DNA from: Ustulina deusta
Lineage: Eukaryota > Ascomycota > Sordariomycetes > Xylariales > Xylariaceae
DNA: 64,000 nucleotides
Assembly (NCBI GenBank): GCA_023159155.1
Contig: JAJNNX010000027.1
Span: 248,001-312,000 of the forward strand
Direction of reading: 5' to 3'
The first letter of the stretch is position 1, and every line of letters starts with the position of its first letter. A program made the position numbers and the translations under genes. Below, one piece after another: positions 45,448 to 59,774 of this stretch. The notes beneath the pieces were generated by a model that was not told where the DNA came from, ran no database searches, and saw only the letters and a list, made by a program, of their open reading frames with translations.

Positions 45448-48400
45448 CTACTTTTTTTTAAAACTAAAAGTTTAAATATAGTTTTAATTCAAAATTATTA
45501 ATAATATTAAGTTTATATAATCTTTTTATATTATATTGCTTTATTATTATTTTTATAATTGCTTATAAACTTATTAATTATTATTATATATATTTATTTT
45601 TATAATTTTATAAAAAATTTAAAAGCTTTTTTATAAGTTTTATAAAATTAGTTAAGTTTAATTAGTATATTTTTATAATTTTAAACTATATATTAAGTAT
45701 TATTAGAATTGTAGCTTTTTTAAGTAATTTAGTATTATAACTTTTTGCTTTTTTTATATATTTTTAATTGTTTGATTTGTTTAACTTTAAATTTTGTTTT
45801 ATTATTAATATTTTTAGCTAAAAATAATAATTAGATTTATTAAAATAAAAAATTATTGTTTATTTTTTATAATTGGTTAATATAAAATAAGTTTTTTATT
45901 TTATAAAAGTTAAGCAAATTAAAAATATAACTAAATTTTTGTTTTTTTAAAATTTTAAAAAGTTTAACTAATTAGAAGTCTAATCTAATAGTTAGTACTT
46001 ATATTATAAAACTTTTTTTTTTTAAAAAAACTTTATTTTTTATTTTAAAATCTATTAAATATTTTTTTTTATTAGTTTATAGTTTATATTATTTTTATAT
46101 AAAAATTACTATATTATATATTATTTCTTAAATGTTCTAAATTTAACAAACTAATTTAAGCGCTTATTATTTAGTATTAAAATTTATAATAGTTTTATTA
46201 ATATTTATTATTAAAAAGTTTTATGTTTTAATTTTTATTGCTATTTTTAGTAATAATATATTAATTAATAAATATTATAAAAAATTATACGTAAAATTTA
46301 AAACAAAAAAACAAATGTTTTAATTATTTTAATATTTATTAATATAAAAACAGAATTATTAGTCTAATTTTTAATTAATTAATTTTATTACTTTTTAGGT
46401 CTAAAAGTAGTAAATATTACTAAAATAATGCTTAATGCTTATAAAACTATTAATTATTATTATAAACTTAAAAATAAATAATTTTATATTATTTAATATT
46501 TATATATTTAGTATGCTAAAAAATCTATATAAATTTTTATAATATTATATAGCTAACAATTTTATAATATTTATTTTTTTGCTAAATAAAGTTATAATTA
46601 AATAGCTAAACTTATTTATAAATATTTATATATAGTTATAACTTTATTAATTAGATAGTATATTTTGGCTATTTATTATTATATATTATTATATTATAGC
46701 TAATATAAACAATAAATAAAAAAAGCTAAAAGTTTTATTTTATAATATTTTGTTTTTTTTATAGTTATAATAATTATATATATATTATTTATAATTATGT
46801 TTTAAATAAAACTAATAATATTTTTGTTTTAATATTTTAATTGTTTTATATTAATTTTAATATATAATAATTAAAAATATATAAACTTTTTAAATTAAAG
46901 CTATACAAAAAAAAATAGTTCTATTTAAAATAATTTTAAATATATATAGCTTTTTATTTTTATTTTTTAGCTTTTATAGCTAGTTTTTTTATTTAATTAG
47001 GTTTATTAGGTTAGTTTTTTAAAAAATATTAAATAAAAAATCTATAGTTAATATAAAACCTAATATTTTATTAGGCAGAACTAATATTATTGTTTATTTT
47101 TTAGCTTTTTTAGTTTTAACTATAAGAAGCTTAGCTATTTTTTTTAATAAAGCATTAGCTATTATATTTTTTTATTTTAATTAATATTAAAAAATAATAT
47201 TAAAGTTTAATAAAAAGTTAGCCTAATATATTTATTATATTAATAAAATTTATTTATTTAAAAAATATAATAAAATTTAATAATTAATTATTATAAAAAA
47301 TTTAGTTTTAAAAAACTTTAAGTAGTAATATTTTAAAGTTTATATTATTACTAAAAGTTTATAGTTTTAAATTAAATAAGCTTGCTTAGTTAATATTATT
47401 ATTTTAAAAAAATATTTTATAAATTTTTAAGTTATATTTTTTTATTGCTACTAAATAACTTTTTTTATTATATTATATAAAGTATTTATTTTTATTTATA
47501 TTAATTAGCCGGACTTAAAAAAAGCTAAAATAAATATTTTGCAAACTAGTAGTTTTATATATTTAAAAGCTTATTTTTATTCTAGTCCTATTATAAATAA
47601 TTTGTTTTTTTTTAGTAGTTAGTTTAAAAAAATAATAATTTTATTAATATAATAAGTAAATATATAAACATAATTATAAAATTTAAAAAATAACTAGATT
47701 AATTTAATATTTTTAAAATTATTAAAATCTTAATTTAAAATTACTTAAATTTTAATAAAATTAATTTTAATTTTTACTTTAGTTTTTATAATTATTTTTA
47801 AATAATTAATAATAAATATATTAAAACAAAACTTTTTAATATTTTTTTAATATTTAGCTTAATATAAGCAATAAATTATTTTTTTATAATAAGTTTAATA
47901 TTATTTTTTAGTTTTAAAATAAATTAAAATATTATTTATATAAGCATTTATAAACTTATTTAAAAATTTTTAAATTTATATATTAATAAAAGCTTATTAC
48001 TAAGCAGGTTTTATTTTTAAACTAAAAAATAAAACTTTTTATTAAAATATTTCTTTATAAATTTAAAATAAAATAAAATAAAATAATTTTATAATTAATA
48101 ATAATTAATAAAAAGCTTTAATAATATCTAGTTTAATAAATTAAATAATATTATAATAATTAAATATAGTACTATTAATATTTAGAACTAATATAATTTA
48201 ATTTTTTAAATATATATTTTTTTATTAATAATTAATTATAAATTTATATTTAATTAACTTAAGTTTAAATATAAATAAAACAAAAACAACGTTTAAATTT
48301 ATATTTTATTTAATAAAATTTATAATTAGTAATTTATTTATAAACTTTTTTTTAAATAAAATAAACTATATAAATATATAATATTAATAAAAACTAAAAA

Positions 48401-51038
48401 TATATTTTTTATTATTAAGTTCTAGTACTATATTAAACTTTAGTTATAATAATAGTAAAATTTTGGATTTTTTTTAAAAAAAACCCCTTTTTAAATATAA
48501 TAACTAAAAAAATAAAAAGCTTTATACTAACTTTATATACTAAAAATTTTTTCTTTTTAAAAATAAAATCGGTTTATTATTAAAAGTTTTTTATAATATT
48601 ATTTAATTAATTTAAATTTATTTTTTTTATAAAATATTAATTACTTTTAAATTTTTTTTAAATAGTTTAGTATAGTTATTTTTAATTATTATAAACTTAA
48701 TTATAATAAGTTTTTTTAAAATTTTTTTAGCTAATTATTTCTATTTATTTTAATAGAAATAATTCTAAAAGTTTTATATAATTTTTTTAATAATAACTTA
48801 GTTTTTTTTTTTTTTAAAAATTATTATATAAACTTTTTTTGTTTTAAATTTAGGAGTTCTAAGTTTTTTTTTTTTTTTTTTAGTTTTAGTTATTTTTAAA
48901 AATTGTTTTAATATTTAATAGTATTTTTTTAATACTTAATTATATTAATTTATATTTTTTTATATTTTTAAGTTTATATTTTATTATTTATAATTAAAAA
49001 GTTTAACTATAATTATTAGCAAAAATTAAGCTAATAAAAATAAATTATTTAGCTAAATTAATTATTATTTTTAAGTTTTTATTAAAATATTTTATTTTAT
49101 TAATTATTTAATATTAATAATAATATTATAACTAAAATTAATAATTTAAAATATTTAGTTTTTAAATTATTAATTATTAATTTTTATAATATATATTAAA
49201 TATTTATAGATTTTGCTAACTATTTTGCTTTAGTAGTTATAAAGCTTTTAAAGTTTAGCTAGCTAAACTATTTTTATTTTTAATTATTATTTAATTTATT
49301 ATATAAATTTATAACTAATTATTAAAAAAATATAAGTTTTAATATTATATAAAACTAAAATTTTTATTTTAATATTATTAATTTATAATTAAATAAATAT
49401 TTTAAAAGTAATTAATTTGTTTTAGCTATATATTTTATCTAAAATAAATAAAAAAACTAATAAAAAGATTTTTATTAGTTTTATTTATTTTTTAAGTTAA
49501 ATAAACTATTAAAGCTATTTTTATTAGGGCTTTTTTTTATTAATTAAATATTTAAAATTTTAAGTTTTTAATTAAAGCAATTAATTAATATATATTTTTT
49601 TTATTATAAATAAAGCAAGTTTTATTATTTTAATAAGTTTTTTTTTTTTTTATAGTTAGCATTTATTTTAATTATTTTAAAATAGATATTTTAAAACTTT
49701 TAAAATTAACTAAAAATTAATAAGCTAATTTGCTAAAAACTTAATTATTTAAATTAGATTTTTATTTAATTAAACTAATAAGTTTAATTTATTAATAATT
49801 TTTATAAGTTTGTTTAATATTATATACCGATTTAATAATTTTATTAATAAATAATTTATAAAAAATATTTAAATTTAAAAAAATTTTATATAAGTTTTTT
49901 TTTAAGTTTATATAAAAATAGTTCTATAATTTATATTTTTATTATAATTTAGCTAATTAATATTTTTAAGCTAAACTATTAAATATAAAAATAAATTTAT
50001 TAATATTTTTATTAGTTCTATATATATAAGTTTAAAATATTTTATAAACTATAACTATTTAATTAAAATTATAATAAATTATTAATAAAGCTTAAATTAT
50101 TTTAGTAATATTATTAAATAATTTTTTAATTAAATAAAAATATATTTTTATTAATTTTTTAATATATTTTTTTAATTAGTTTATAATATATTAAAATTAG
50201 TTATTTTTAGTTTAAAATATAATAATATTTTTATTTAGCTTTTTTGCTAATTTATAAACCTAATTATTAAATAAAGTTTTATTTTTTATAAACTTACTAA
50301 AATTAGTTTTTTATATTTTAGCTTTTTTAATATAAATAAAGTTTAAAACGTTAAAAAATAAATTAATAAAATAAAAAATAAATAAAGTAGTAAAACTAAA
50401 AAGTTTAAAATTAAGATTTTTAAATATATTTTTTATTATTAAATTATAGTTATTTTTTAAAAATATTAAAATAAATATATTAAAAAATTAATATTTTATT
50501 TTTTTTATTTATTAAAAAAGTTTTATTAAAATTAATATAAAATTATAAATTTATATAACTATAATATTTAATACTATATTTTTAAATATATTATTTATTT
50601 TAAGTAGTTTTAGTTCTAGTTTAGATTTTATTTTTTTAAATTTTAATTTTTTGTTTTTTTTAGATTTTTTTTTAAATATTAGTTCGTTTAAAATATTTAT
50701 AAAAAAGTTTAGTACTTAATTTTTTTTTTTTTTTTATTAAAAAAAGTTTTTTTAAATTATTTAATAATAAAAAATTAGCTATATTTAAAAACTAAAATTA
50801 TTTTAATTATTTAAAAACTAAAAATAAAATAAAAATATTTAAAGTTAGGTTTTTTATAAATTATTAATTTTTAAGTAATATAAAAATTAAAAATTTTATT
50901 AAAGTTATGTTAAAATTTTATTTATATTAAACATATAATTAAAAAAAAATTTTTTTTTATATTTTATTAATTATAATAAAATAAAAAATATATATTTATT
51001 AAATACTTATTAATAAATAATTAATAAGCTTAAAATAG

Positions 51039-51262
51039 TATTATAATTAGTTAAATAAAACTTTTATAGTTAGTTTATTAATATTATAAATAAAAACTTT
51101 AAATTAAAAAAAAAAAAAAAATTAAAGTTTATAAAGTAAATAAATATAAACTCTATATGTATAGCTATAAAGTTAGGTTGGTCCGTGCGTAAACTTTCTA
51201 TTTTATTGCTATATAGGTCTAAAGTTCTTGCAGGTCTTGCTAAGACTATACTAACTATTACA
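51039..51262 (-). repeat. 5' LTR of family 1 copy C
   Basis: Reverse complement of the family 1 LTR; ends CTATACTAACTATTACA at 51262, followed by ATTTT. Confidence 0.8.
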
Positions 51263-53496
51263 ATTTTTAATAGTTTATAGTTTTTATAATTGTTTTTATA
51301 TTACTAGTACCCCTTTTAAAATAAAATTATTTTTAATAAATAGTCTAAACTCTAGTATATAGCTATATAGAGCTTTAAAGAATAACTTGCTAGTTATATT
51401 ATTAATAGCTAAATTAATCGCAAAATATATTTAAAAAAATAATTATAACTAATTAGTTTGTTTATTATTAATAAAACATTTAAAATAGTTTTTAATTATT
51501 TAATTTATACGCTTTGTTTGCTTATTAGTTCTAAAATAAAACATAACCAAATATTTTTTTTTAATTTTAAAGTAATAATATAAGTCTAACTAAAAATAAT
51601 TAATAATAAAAAAGCTATAGTTTAATACAATATTTATAAAATTTTTATAAATATATTTAAGTTTTTAATAAAATAAAATAATAAGCTATATTAAAATTAT
51701 TTTAATATTAATAAAAAATAAATATATTAATTTAATAAATCTATTAATAATTACTAAAATATAATTAATTTAATAGTTTTTATAAAAAATTAAAAATAAT
51801 CTAATTATAAAATCTATAAATAGTTCTTATATAAAAGCTAAAAATATAAATAAAATATTAAGTTTGTTATATTTTTAGTAATATTTTGTTTTTAATCTAA
51901 AATATATTATATAATTATTTATATAATTATTAATATTTGTTTTTATTTTTAAATAAAAAAACTTATACTATAGTAGTTTAAGCATATATTTTTATTTAAA
52001 ATGCTTTATTAATAAGTTATTATAATATAATTTAATAAGCTAAAAATAAATAGATTTTTTAAAAAAAATATAAACTTTATTTTTATAATATAAAAAATTT
52101 TTTTTAATTATTTATTAAAAGTTTATAAACTTTTTAATATTTATATATTTTTTAATTAATTTATATTTAAAGTTTTTTTATTAAATATTTTAGATTATAT
52201 TTTATAAACTTTATAATATATTTAGATTTTAAAAGTTTTTATTACTTATAGTTATTTATGCCTATATATATATAACTACTTATATAAAAATAGTTTTTTT
52301 TTTAAAAGTTAGGCAGTATATATTTTATTTACTAGTACTTTTAAATATTTATTAAAAATCTTTATTTATACTACTACAATTTTTTTTTTTAGTATTAAAA
52401 AAAAATTAATATTTTAGAACAAATTATTTATATAATTAAATTAGTATAATAAAAAATTAGTTTTGTTTTGTTTGCTTTGTTTATATTTAATAATAAAATT
52501 AAAAAAAACTAAATATATATATTAATAAGTTTATTTTTTATTTAGTTTTAGAATTTTTATAAATATTTAAAAATTATTATAATTAGTTAATATTTTAACT
52601 AATAATTTATTTTTTTAAAAATAATATTACTAATGCTTAAAATATTTTATAATTATAAATATTTTTTAATTTAAAGTTTTATAGTTTGATTTTATATTAG
52701 TAAACTTGCAAAAATAAAATATAATAAAACATTATTTATTCTAACTATTTTTTTAAAAAAAGTTTTTTGCTAGCGCTGCTTTAAAAAAATTAGTTTTTAT
52801 TAATATTTGTTTTTTAGGGTTAAAATATATAAAAAAAATAATCTTTTTGAATAAGTTCTAAAGTTTTTTAAAAGCTTTTATTATAAAACGGTCTAAAAAA
52901 ATTTAATTTTTTTTTGTTCTAGTTATGCTTTTTTTTTAAATACTAGGTTAAAAAAGCAGCAATCTAAAAATACTTTTTAATAAAGCGCTAATAAAAATTA
53001 TAAAACTTTAAAAACTATTATAATTTATAATAAAAATTAAGAAATAGCTACTATTTAATTATATTAATATAACTAAAGTTTATTTTAATTTTTTAACTAA
53101 ATATAATATATTTAAAAAATTAAAATTTTTTTTAGTAAAACTAATATTTTAAAAGTTTAATATATAGTTTAATATTTTAAAGTTTTTTAATAACTTTTTA
53201 GATATATTTTATATAAAATTTTTTATTTATATAAAATTTTTTATTTATATAAAATTTTTTATTTATAAAAAATATAAAAATATTATTTAAGTATATAATA
53301 TAAAATATATTTAAAATATTATTAAATATTTTATATATATAGTTTTAAAAAATAATAAAAATATTATATAAACTTATAAATATAACTAAAAATTTATAAT
53401 AGCTATAATATATATAAAAAACTATTTTTTATTTATTCTTTTTTTAATTTAAATATAATAATAAGCATTTTTAAAATTAATCTTAATAAATATTTT

Positions 53497-53783
53497 TGTT
53501 GAATGGGCTGTGTACGATATTGTACGTAAAAGCAAATAAACGCGCGTTGACAAAATGTACTGTATTGTATTATATCTAAATCCTGTACCGAGAGAAAGAA
53601 AGAAAAGAATGCTTTGTACGAGACAGAATTCCTCTTAAGGAGAGAATTCTGCTAGCGTACGAGCTGAAACGATAAGGGGAAATAAGGTCCCCACAGCCGA
53701 TAGTCTCCGTACGAAGACATCCGTTCACCCGCGCGATGCGCGGGTGCACGATGTGGTTGTAACCAATGCCAGTTATTCCAACA
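53497..53783. mobile_element. Solo LTR of a third, un-mutated family
   Basis: A 287-bp block of normal composition begins TGTTGAATGG and ends TATTCCAACA, an LTR-like TGTTG...CAACA pair. It is flanked by ATTTT at 53492-53496 and 53784-53788. The sister family 2 copy at about 59550-59575 shows the empty site (AATAAATATTTTAGTGTATATAAG). It contains a perfect 9-bp hairpin CACCCGCGC-GAT-GCGCGGGTG (53726-53746) and many CpG dinucleotides, so it was not touched by RIP. No internal region is present, so LTR-LTR recombination or a short nonautonomous element explains it. Confidence 0.8.
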
Positions 53784-56489
53784 ATTTTAGTATATATAAG
53801 TCTATTTATTAATTCTAAAAAAAAAAAAAGTATAGTAATTCTTTTATATAATATAGTTAAATTTTTTATAGTTTATATATAGTTTTAAATTTTTATTTTT
53901 TTTAAAAACAAACAAAATAAAAACTTTAGCAAAGCTTTTAAATTTTTATATTTTTTTATTAGCTATTATTTTTATAAATTATTCTTAAAATTTTTTAAGT
54001 TTGTTTTAGGCTAATAAATAAATAAAATAATAAAATATTATAATATTGTTTTATAAATTAATTATTAAATTTTTTTATTTAAAATATAAAAAAATATTAA
54101 TTTTATTAATATTAAAAAAATTAGCTAGGTTATAAAATTTTAATAAAATATTTTTAAAACTAATACAATTTTTTTTAGTTTTTAATTTTTTTAACTAAAA
54201 AAGTTTAAAAAAATATATAATAACTTAATAATATTTTTTATTTTTATAAGCTTTAATAAATTAATAAGCTATAATTAATTTAAAATATTTAAGCTTTAAG
54301 CTATAAAACTAATAATTTAAACTTAAATTAAGTATAAGTTTTTAGTTTTTTAGTATAGTTTAAAAAAAAAATATTAGATTTTTTTTAATTAATTATTTTA
54401 GTTAATAATAATATAAATATACTAAAATTTTTAAATTATTTTATAACTATTAATAAATTTATAAATAATTTAATAAGTACTATAATTAAAAAATCTATTT
54501 CTAATAATATATTATAAAATATAAATATAAAATAGAGCTTTTTTTAGTTTATTATATAAAGCAAAAATATAATTAATATAATTATATTTAATATAAAAAT
54601 CTAAATTAATAAATATTTTTAATAAAAAAAATTTTAAGCTAATAAAATAAATATTATATAAAATATAAAATTAATATAAAATAAATATAAAAAACTATAG
54701 TTTTAACTTAAGCTTTATATTTAAAACTAAAACTATTTTTTATTTTTTTAATTATTACTTTAATATTTATTAAAATATACTAAAAAATTATATAAATAAT
54801 TTTAATTTAAATAATAGTTATTTTTTTATAAATAATAAAATATATTAAAGTTTTTTTGTTTTTAATCTAACTAAATTTTTTAAATTTAATATTTTTAATT
54901 TTTTAATAAATATTGCTAGTTAGGTTTTTTATAGTTATAACTAATATAACTTATTTTTTTGCAATTAAAACAAAAAAAGTCCTAGATATTATTATTTTGT
55001 TTTAAATAATTATTAAAGTTATTTTATAGCTATTTTTAAAATATATTAAAAATATATTAGCTAAAATATTTAAAAATAATAACTTTTTAAATATATAATT
55101 ATTAAAAAGTTATTAATTTAAATAAAATTATTTTAGCTAATTATAATACTAATAATTATTTTAGCTTTAAACTATATTATAGTATTTTTAGTTTTAATAA
55201 AAATAATTCTTATTATTAAAATATTTTTGTTTAAAAAAGCTTTAGTATTATTATTAATTTTAAAATTTATTAGTATTAGTTTAGTTAATATTTAAATATA
55301 AAAGTTTTTATTAAAACTTTATAACTTTAAAAACAAAAATTATTAGTTTTTAATAATATTATATTATATTTATTATTATTAATTTTTTTTAAAATAATAA
55401 ATTATTATTAAAGTAGATTAGTTAGTTTTTAATAATATAATATAGCTTTTTTATTATTGCTTTATTATTTTTTTAAAATTTTAATTTAAAACAAATATTA
55501 ATTAAATATTTTAAAGTTTTAATTAGCTTATTATTAAGCTTTTTTTAACTACTAGCTAATATTTATAATAAAAAAAATTAATTAATAAATTAAAGTTTTA
55601 GTTTAGTTACTAAAAATTTTTTAATTAGATTTATAAAAAAAGCAATCTTAATATATATATTTTTTTTTAAAAAAACTTAATACTAGTTTTTATAATCTTA
55701 GTTTATTTTGCTAACTATATAAATAATTTAAATCTAAGCTTATTAAAACTTTTTTTATAAACTTTTAAATATAAATTTTAGTTTTTTAATTTATTTAATT
55801 TATTAGTTATAAATAAACTATATAATAAACAAAAAATATTTAAATTTTAAAAAGTAATTAAAATTAATATTTAATTTTTTATTATTATTATAGCGTTTAT
55901 AATAATAAAATAATTAATAGTTAGAACTACCTAGATCTAACTTATTAAATAATAATAAAAAATAAAAAAGTAAGTAATAAACTAGAATTAGAAAAGTTAT
56001 ATTATTTTTAGTACTAATTTTTGTGTTTTAAATAAAAAGTATAAAAAAGATTTAAAAAATTTAAAAATTTAAAATTTTCTAGATTTTTAGCTTTTTTTTA
56101 ATACTTATATTTTTTATGTTTTTATTTTAATATTAATTTATATACGTTTATAAATTAAAATCTTTTTAATTTAAAAATAAATTATTTTTATTTTTTTAGC
56201 TATTTATTTATTTTTTTAAGTTTTATTTTAAACTAAATATTTTATTATAATAAAAATTAGTTAATATTTTTAAATTATAAAGTACTATTATTATTTTAAT
56301 AACTAAATATTAAACTATTACTAAATTTTAATTTTTAATTCTTAATTAAAAAAAAATTAGTATAGCTTTATTAGTTATTTATAGCTAATTTGTTTTTTTT
56401 AAAAAGCATTAATCTAGTTAATAGTCTAGGTTTTTTAAAAACTATTATATAAATATATTATAAATAACTTTAAAAAAAAGCTTTAAAAT

Positions 56490-56668
56490 TATTATAAATA
56501 AAAAGTTTATAAGGTCAAATATAATATATAAAAAAATAAGTTATATATTTAGTAAAGTTAGCTTATAAGATTAAAGCTTATAAAAGAAAGATTTTTTATT
56601 AAAGTGGGTGCAGATATAGTATATATATATAATAAGTGTGCACCGGTCCTAGTATGCTAGGCATAACA
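56490..56668. repeat. LTR3 of family 2 (inner right)
   Basis: A 179-bp copy, starting TATTATAAAT (mutated TGTTATAAAT) and ending GGCATAACA. It is followed by TATAT, the second half of the inner TSD. Confidence 0.85.
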
Positions 56669-56737
56669 TATATATAGCTTAATAGTAAAGCGCAGATTAA
56701 ATATTTAAAATAATTAGTTCGATTCTAACTATATAAG
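56668..56737 (+). tRNA. tRNA-like sequence, RIP-degraded (outer copy, disrupted at nt 1/2)
   Basis: Sister of the sequence at 44499-44568. Here the T loop is intact (TTCGATT between ATTAG and CTAAC) and the D arm reads GCTT...AAGC. The inner retroelement ends exactly before nucleotide 2 of this tRNA-like unit, and TATAT of its acceptor stem is the duplicated target. The two copies together give the less mutated consensus TAGCCTAATAGTAAGGC (A box) and GTTAGTTCGATTCTAAC (T arm). Confidence 0.5.
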
Positions 56738-59580
56738 TTTTTTATAAGTTTGTTTTTATTAACTTACTAAAGTTTCGGGCTAATATAATTATTAAATTAG
56801 TTAAATTTTTAAGCAATAAAGCTAAATATTTTTAAATAAAAATAAATTTAATTAATTTTTTTTTATTGTTTTAAATATAAATTATTACATTAAAAGTTCT
56901 TTTTTTTATAATTTTACTATTATTTAAAAGTTTGTATTACTTTAAGTGCTATAATATTAGTAGCTAATATTTATTAGTTATATTTAGTTAGCTAGCTTTT
57001 TTATTTAATTTTATAATATAACTTATAGTTATATATTTGTTTTATTACTATATTTTTTATTTTTTATTTATTTAAATTGTTTATAAAATCTAGCATAAAT
57101 AGGTTATATATAGTATTAGCTTTCTAAAGCTTAAATAGTTAAATAAAAAAAACGTTATAAAAATAAGCATATTATATTAAAAATATAAAACAATATGTTT
57201 GCGATCTAATATAGCTAAAGATCTAAAATAAGCTAATAAACTTAAATATAAGTTTAAAATATTTAAAACTTAAGTTTTTTATAAATAATATTATTATATT
57301 TTTAATTTTATAAGTTATAAGTTTATATTTAATATTATAATATTTTTAATACTTTTTAATTATAATTTGCTATTAATTTTTTAAGTTATTTTTAATAATT
57401 TGTAATTTTTATAATTATTTTTATATTATTAGTACTTTTTTTAAAATAAAGTTATTTTTAATAAATAGTTTAAACTTTAATATATAGCTATATAAAGCTT
57501 TAAAAAATAATTTGCTAGTTATACTATTAATAGCTAAATTAATCATAAAATATATTTAAAAAAATAGTTATAGCTAATTAGTTTATTTATTATTAATAAA
57601 ACATTTAAAATAGTTTTTAATTATTTAATTTATATGCTTTATTTGTTTATTAGTTCTAAAATAAAACACAACCAAATGTTTTTTTTTAATTTTAAAGTAA
57701 TAATATAGGTTTAACTAAAAATAACTAATAAAAAAAGAGCCACGGTTTAATATAATATTTATAGAACTTTTATAAATATATTTAATTTTTTAATAAAATA
57801 AAATAATAAGCTATATTAAAATTATTTTAGTATTAATAAAAAATAAATTTATTAATAATTACTAAAATATAATTAATTTAGTAGTTTTTATAAAAAATTA
57901 AAAGTAGTCTAATTATAAAATTTATAAATAGTTTTTATATAAGAGCTAAAAATATAAATAAAATATTAAGTTTGCTATATTTTTAGTAATATTTTACTTT
58001 TAATTTAAAGCATATTATATAACTATTTATATAATTATTAATATTTATTTTTATTTTTAACTAAAAAAACTTGCGCTATAATAGTTCAAACATATATTTT
58101 TATTTAAAGTGCTTTATTAATAAGTTATTATAATATAATTTAATAAACTAAAAATAAATAAATTTTTTAAAAAAAATATAAACTTTATTTTTATAATATA
58201 AAAAAAAAATTTTAATTGTTTATTAAAAGTTTATTAACTTTTTAATATTAATATATTTTTAATTAATTTATATTTAAAGTTTTTTTATTAAATATTTTAA
58301 ATTATATTTTATAAGCTTTATAATATATTTAGATTTTAAAAGTTTTTATTACTTATAATTATTTATATTTATATATATATAACTGCTTATATAAGAATAG
58401 TTTTTTTTTAAAAAAGTTAAGTAGTATATATTTTGCTTATTAGTATTTTTGGGTACTTATTAAAAATCTTAGTTTATATTACTGCAATTTTTTTTTTAAT
58501 ATTAAAAAAAGATTAATATTTTAAAGCAAATTACCTATATAATTAAGTTAGCATAATAAAAAATTAGCCTTATTTTGCTTGTTTTATTTATATTTAATAA
58601 TAAAATTAAAAAAAACTAAATATATATATTAATAAGCTTACTTTTTATTTAGTTTTAGAATTTTTATAAATACTTAAAAATTACTATAATTAATTAATAC
58701 TTTAATTAGTAATTTATTTTTTTAAAAATAATATTATTAATATTTAAAATATTTTATAATTATAAATATTTTTTAATCTAAAATTCTATAGTTTAATTTT
58801 ATATTAATAAATTTATAAAAATAAAATATAACAAAATATTATTTATTTTGATTATTTTTTTAAAAAAAGTTCTTTACTAGCGCTACTTTAAAAAAATCGG
58901 TTTTTATTAATATTTGCTTTTTAGGGTCAAAATATATAAAAAAAATAGTTTTTTTTAAATAAGTTTTAGAGTTTTTTAAAAGTTTTTATTATAGAACAGT
59001 CTAAAAAAATTTAACTTTTTTTTATTTTAGTTGTACTTTTTTTTAAATACTAAGTTAAAAAAGCAGCAACCCAAAAATACTTTTTAATAAAGCGCTAATA
59101 AAAGTTATAAAACTTTAAAAATTATTATAACTTGTAATAAGAACTAAAAAATAGCTATTATTTAATTATATTAATATAACTAAAGTTTATTTTAATATTT
59201 TAATTAAATATAATATATTTAAAAAATTTAAGTTTTTTTTAATAAAACTAATATTTTAAAAGCTTAATATATAGCTTAATATTTTAGAATTTTTTAATAA
59301 CTTTTTAAACATATTTTATATAAGATTTTTTGTTTATAAAAAATATAAAAATATTATTTAAATATATAATACAAAATATATTTAAAATATTATTAAGTGC
59401 TTTATATATATAGTTCTAAAAAATAGCAAAAGTATTATATAAACTTATAAATATAACTAAAAATTTATAATAGCTATAATATATATAAAAAGCTATTTTT
59501 TATTTATTTTTTTTTTAATTTAAATATAATAATAAGTATTTTTAAAATCAATTTTAATAAATATTTTAGTGTATATAAGT

Positions 59581-59774
59581 ATTAGGTGAGGCCAGGGGGG
59601 GGTCAGAATATTAGAGTAGAATAGGTTGTATTAGGTATGGAAAGGAATATTCTGGCGCAGCCAGAATATTAGCTATGGAGTGTGGGATGTGTGGGGCCTA
59701 GGTTGGTCCATGCGGCTAGGGGCCATGGGGCTGGTAGGTGTGGCTAGGGCGTACCCCCCCTACCTAACTGTATC
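59581..59774. mobile_element. Un-mutated 194-bp G-rich insertion islet
   Basis: The block ATTAGGTGAGGCCAGG...CTAACTGTATCA interrupts the family 2 outer copy. ATAAGT flanks it on both sides (59575-59580 and 59775-59780), and the sister copy at about 53789-53810 is uninterrupted. Ends are loosely inverted (TTAGGT..GGGGGGGGT against ACCCCCCC..ACCTAA). The middle holds a perfect hairpin AATATTCTGG-CGCAG-CCAGAATATT (59646-59670). No coding capacity. It looks like a small terminal-inverted-repeat (MITE-like) element. Confidence 0.65.

Larger units (their letters stand above)
45223..51262 (-). mobile_element. LTR retroelement, family 1, copy C (inverted, complete)
   Basis: LTRs 45223-45447 and 51039-51262 in reverse orientation enclose the reverse complement of copy A/B sequence (for example 45448-48180 against 1-2646). 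Flanks are ATTTC (45218-45222) and ATTTT (51263-51267). The uninterrupted target is visible in the sister family 2 copy at 57388-57392 (TTAAGTTATTTTTAATAATTTG). Copies B and C thus form a 6-kb inverted repeat 7.6 kb apart. No reading frame survives. Confidence 0.85.
42665..56668. mobile_element. LTR retroelement, family 2, inner copy nested in the outer copy
   Basis: LTR2 (42665-42842) and LTR3 (56490-56668) bound a second copy of the same element. Flanks are TATAT at 42660-42664 and 56669-56673, so it integrated by the normal route into the outer copy, within a tRNA-like sequence. The segment 42843-44498 matches 40997-42659 of the outer copy, and 44499-56489 (minus later insertions) matches 56669-62671. 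The inner copy carries the reversed family 1 copy C and a solo LTR. Net length is about 7.7 kb, equal to the outer copy. This fits self-nesting and not a tandem duplication sharing one LTR. Confidence 0.8.
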
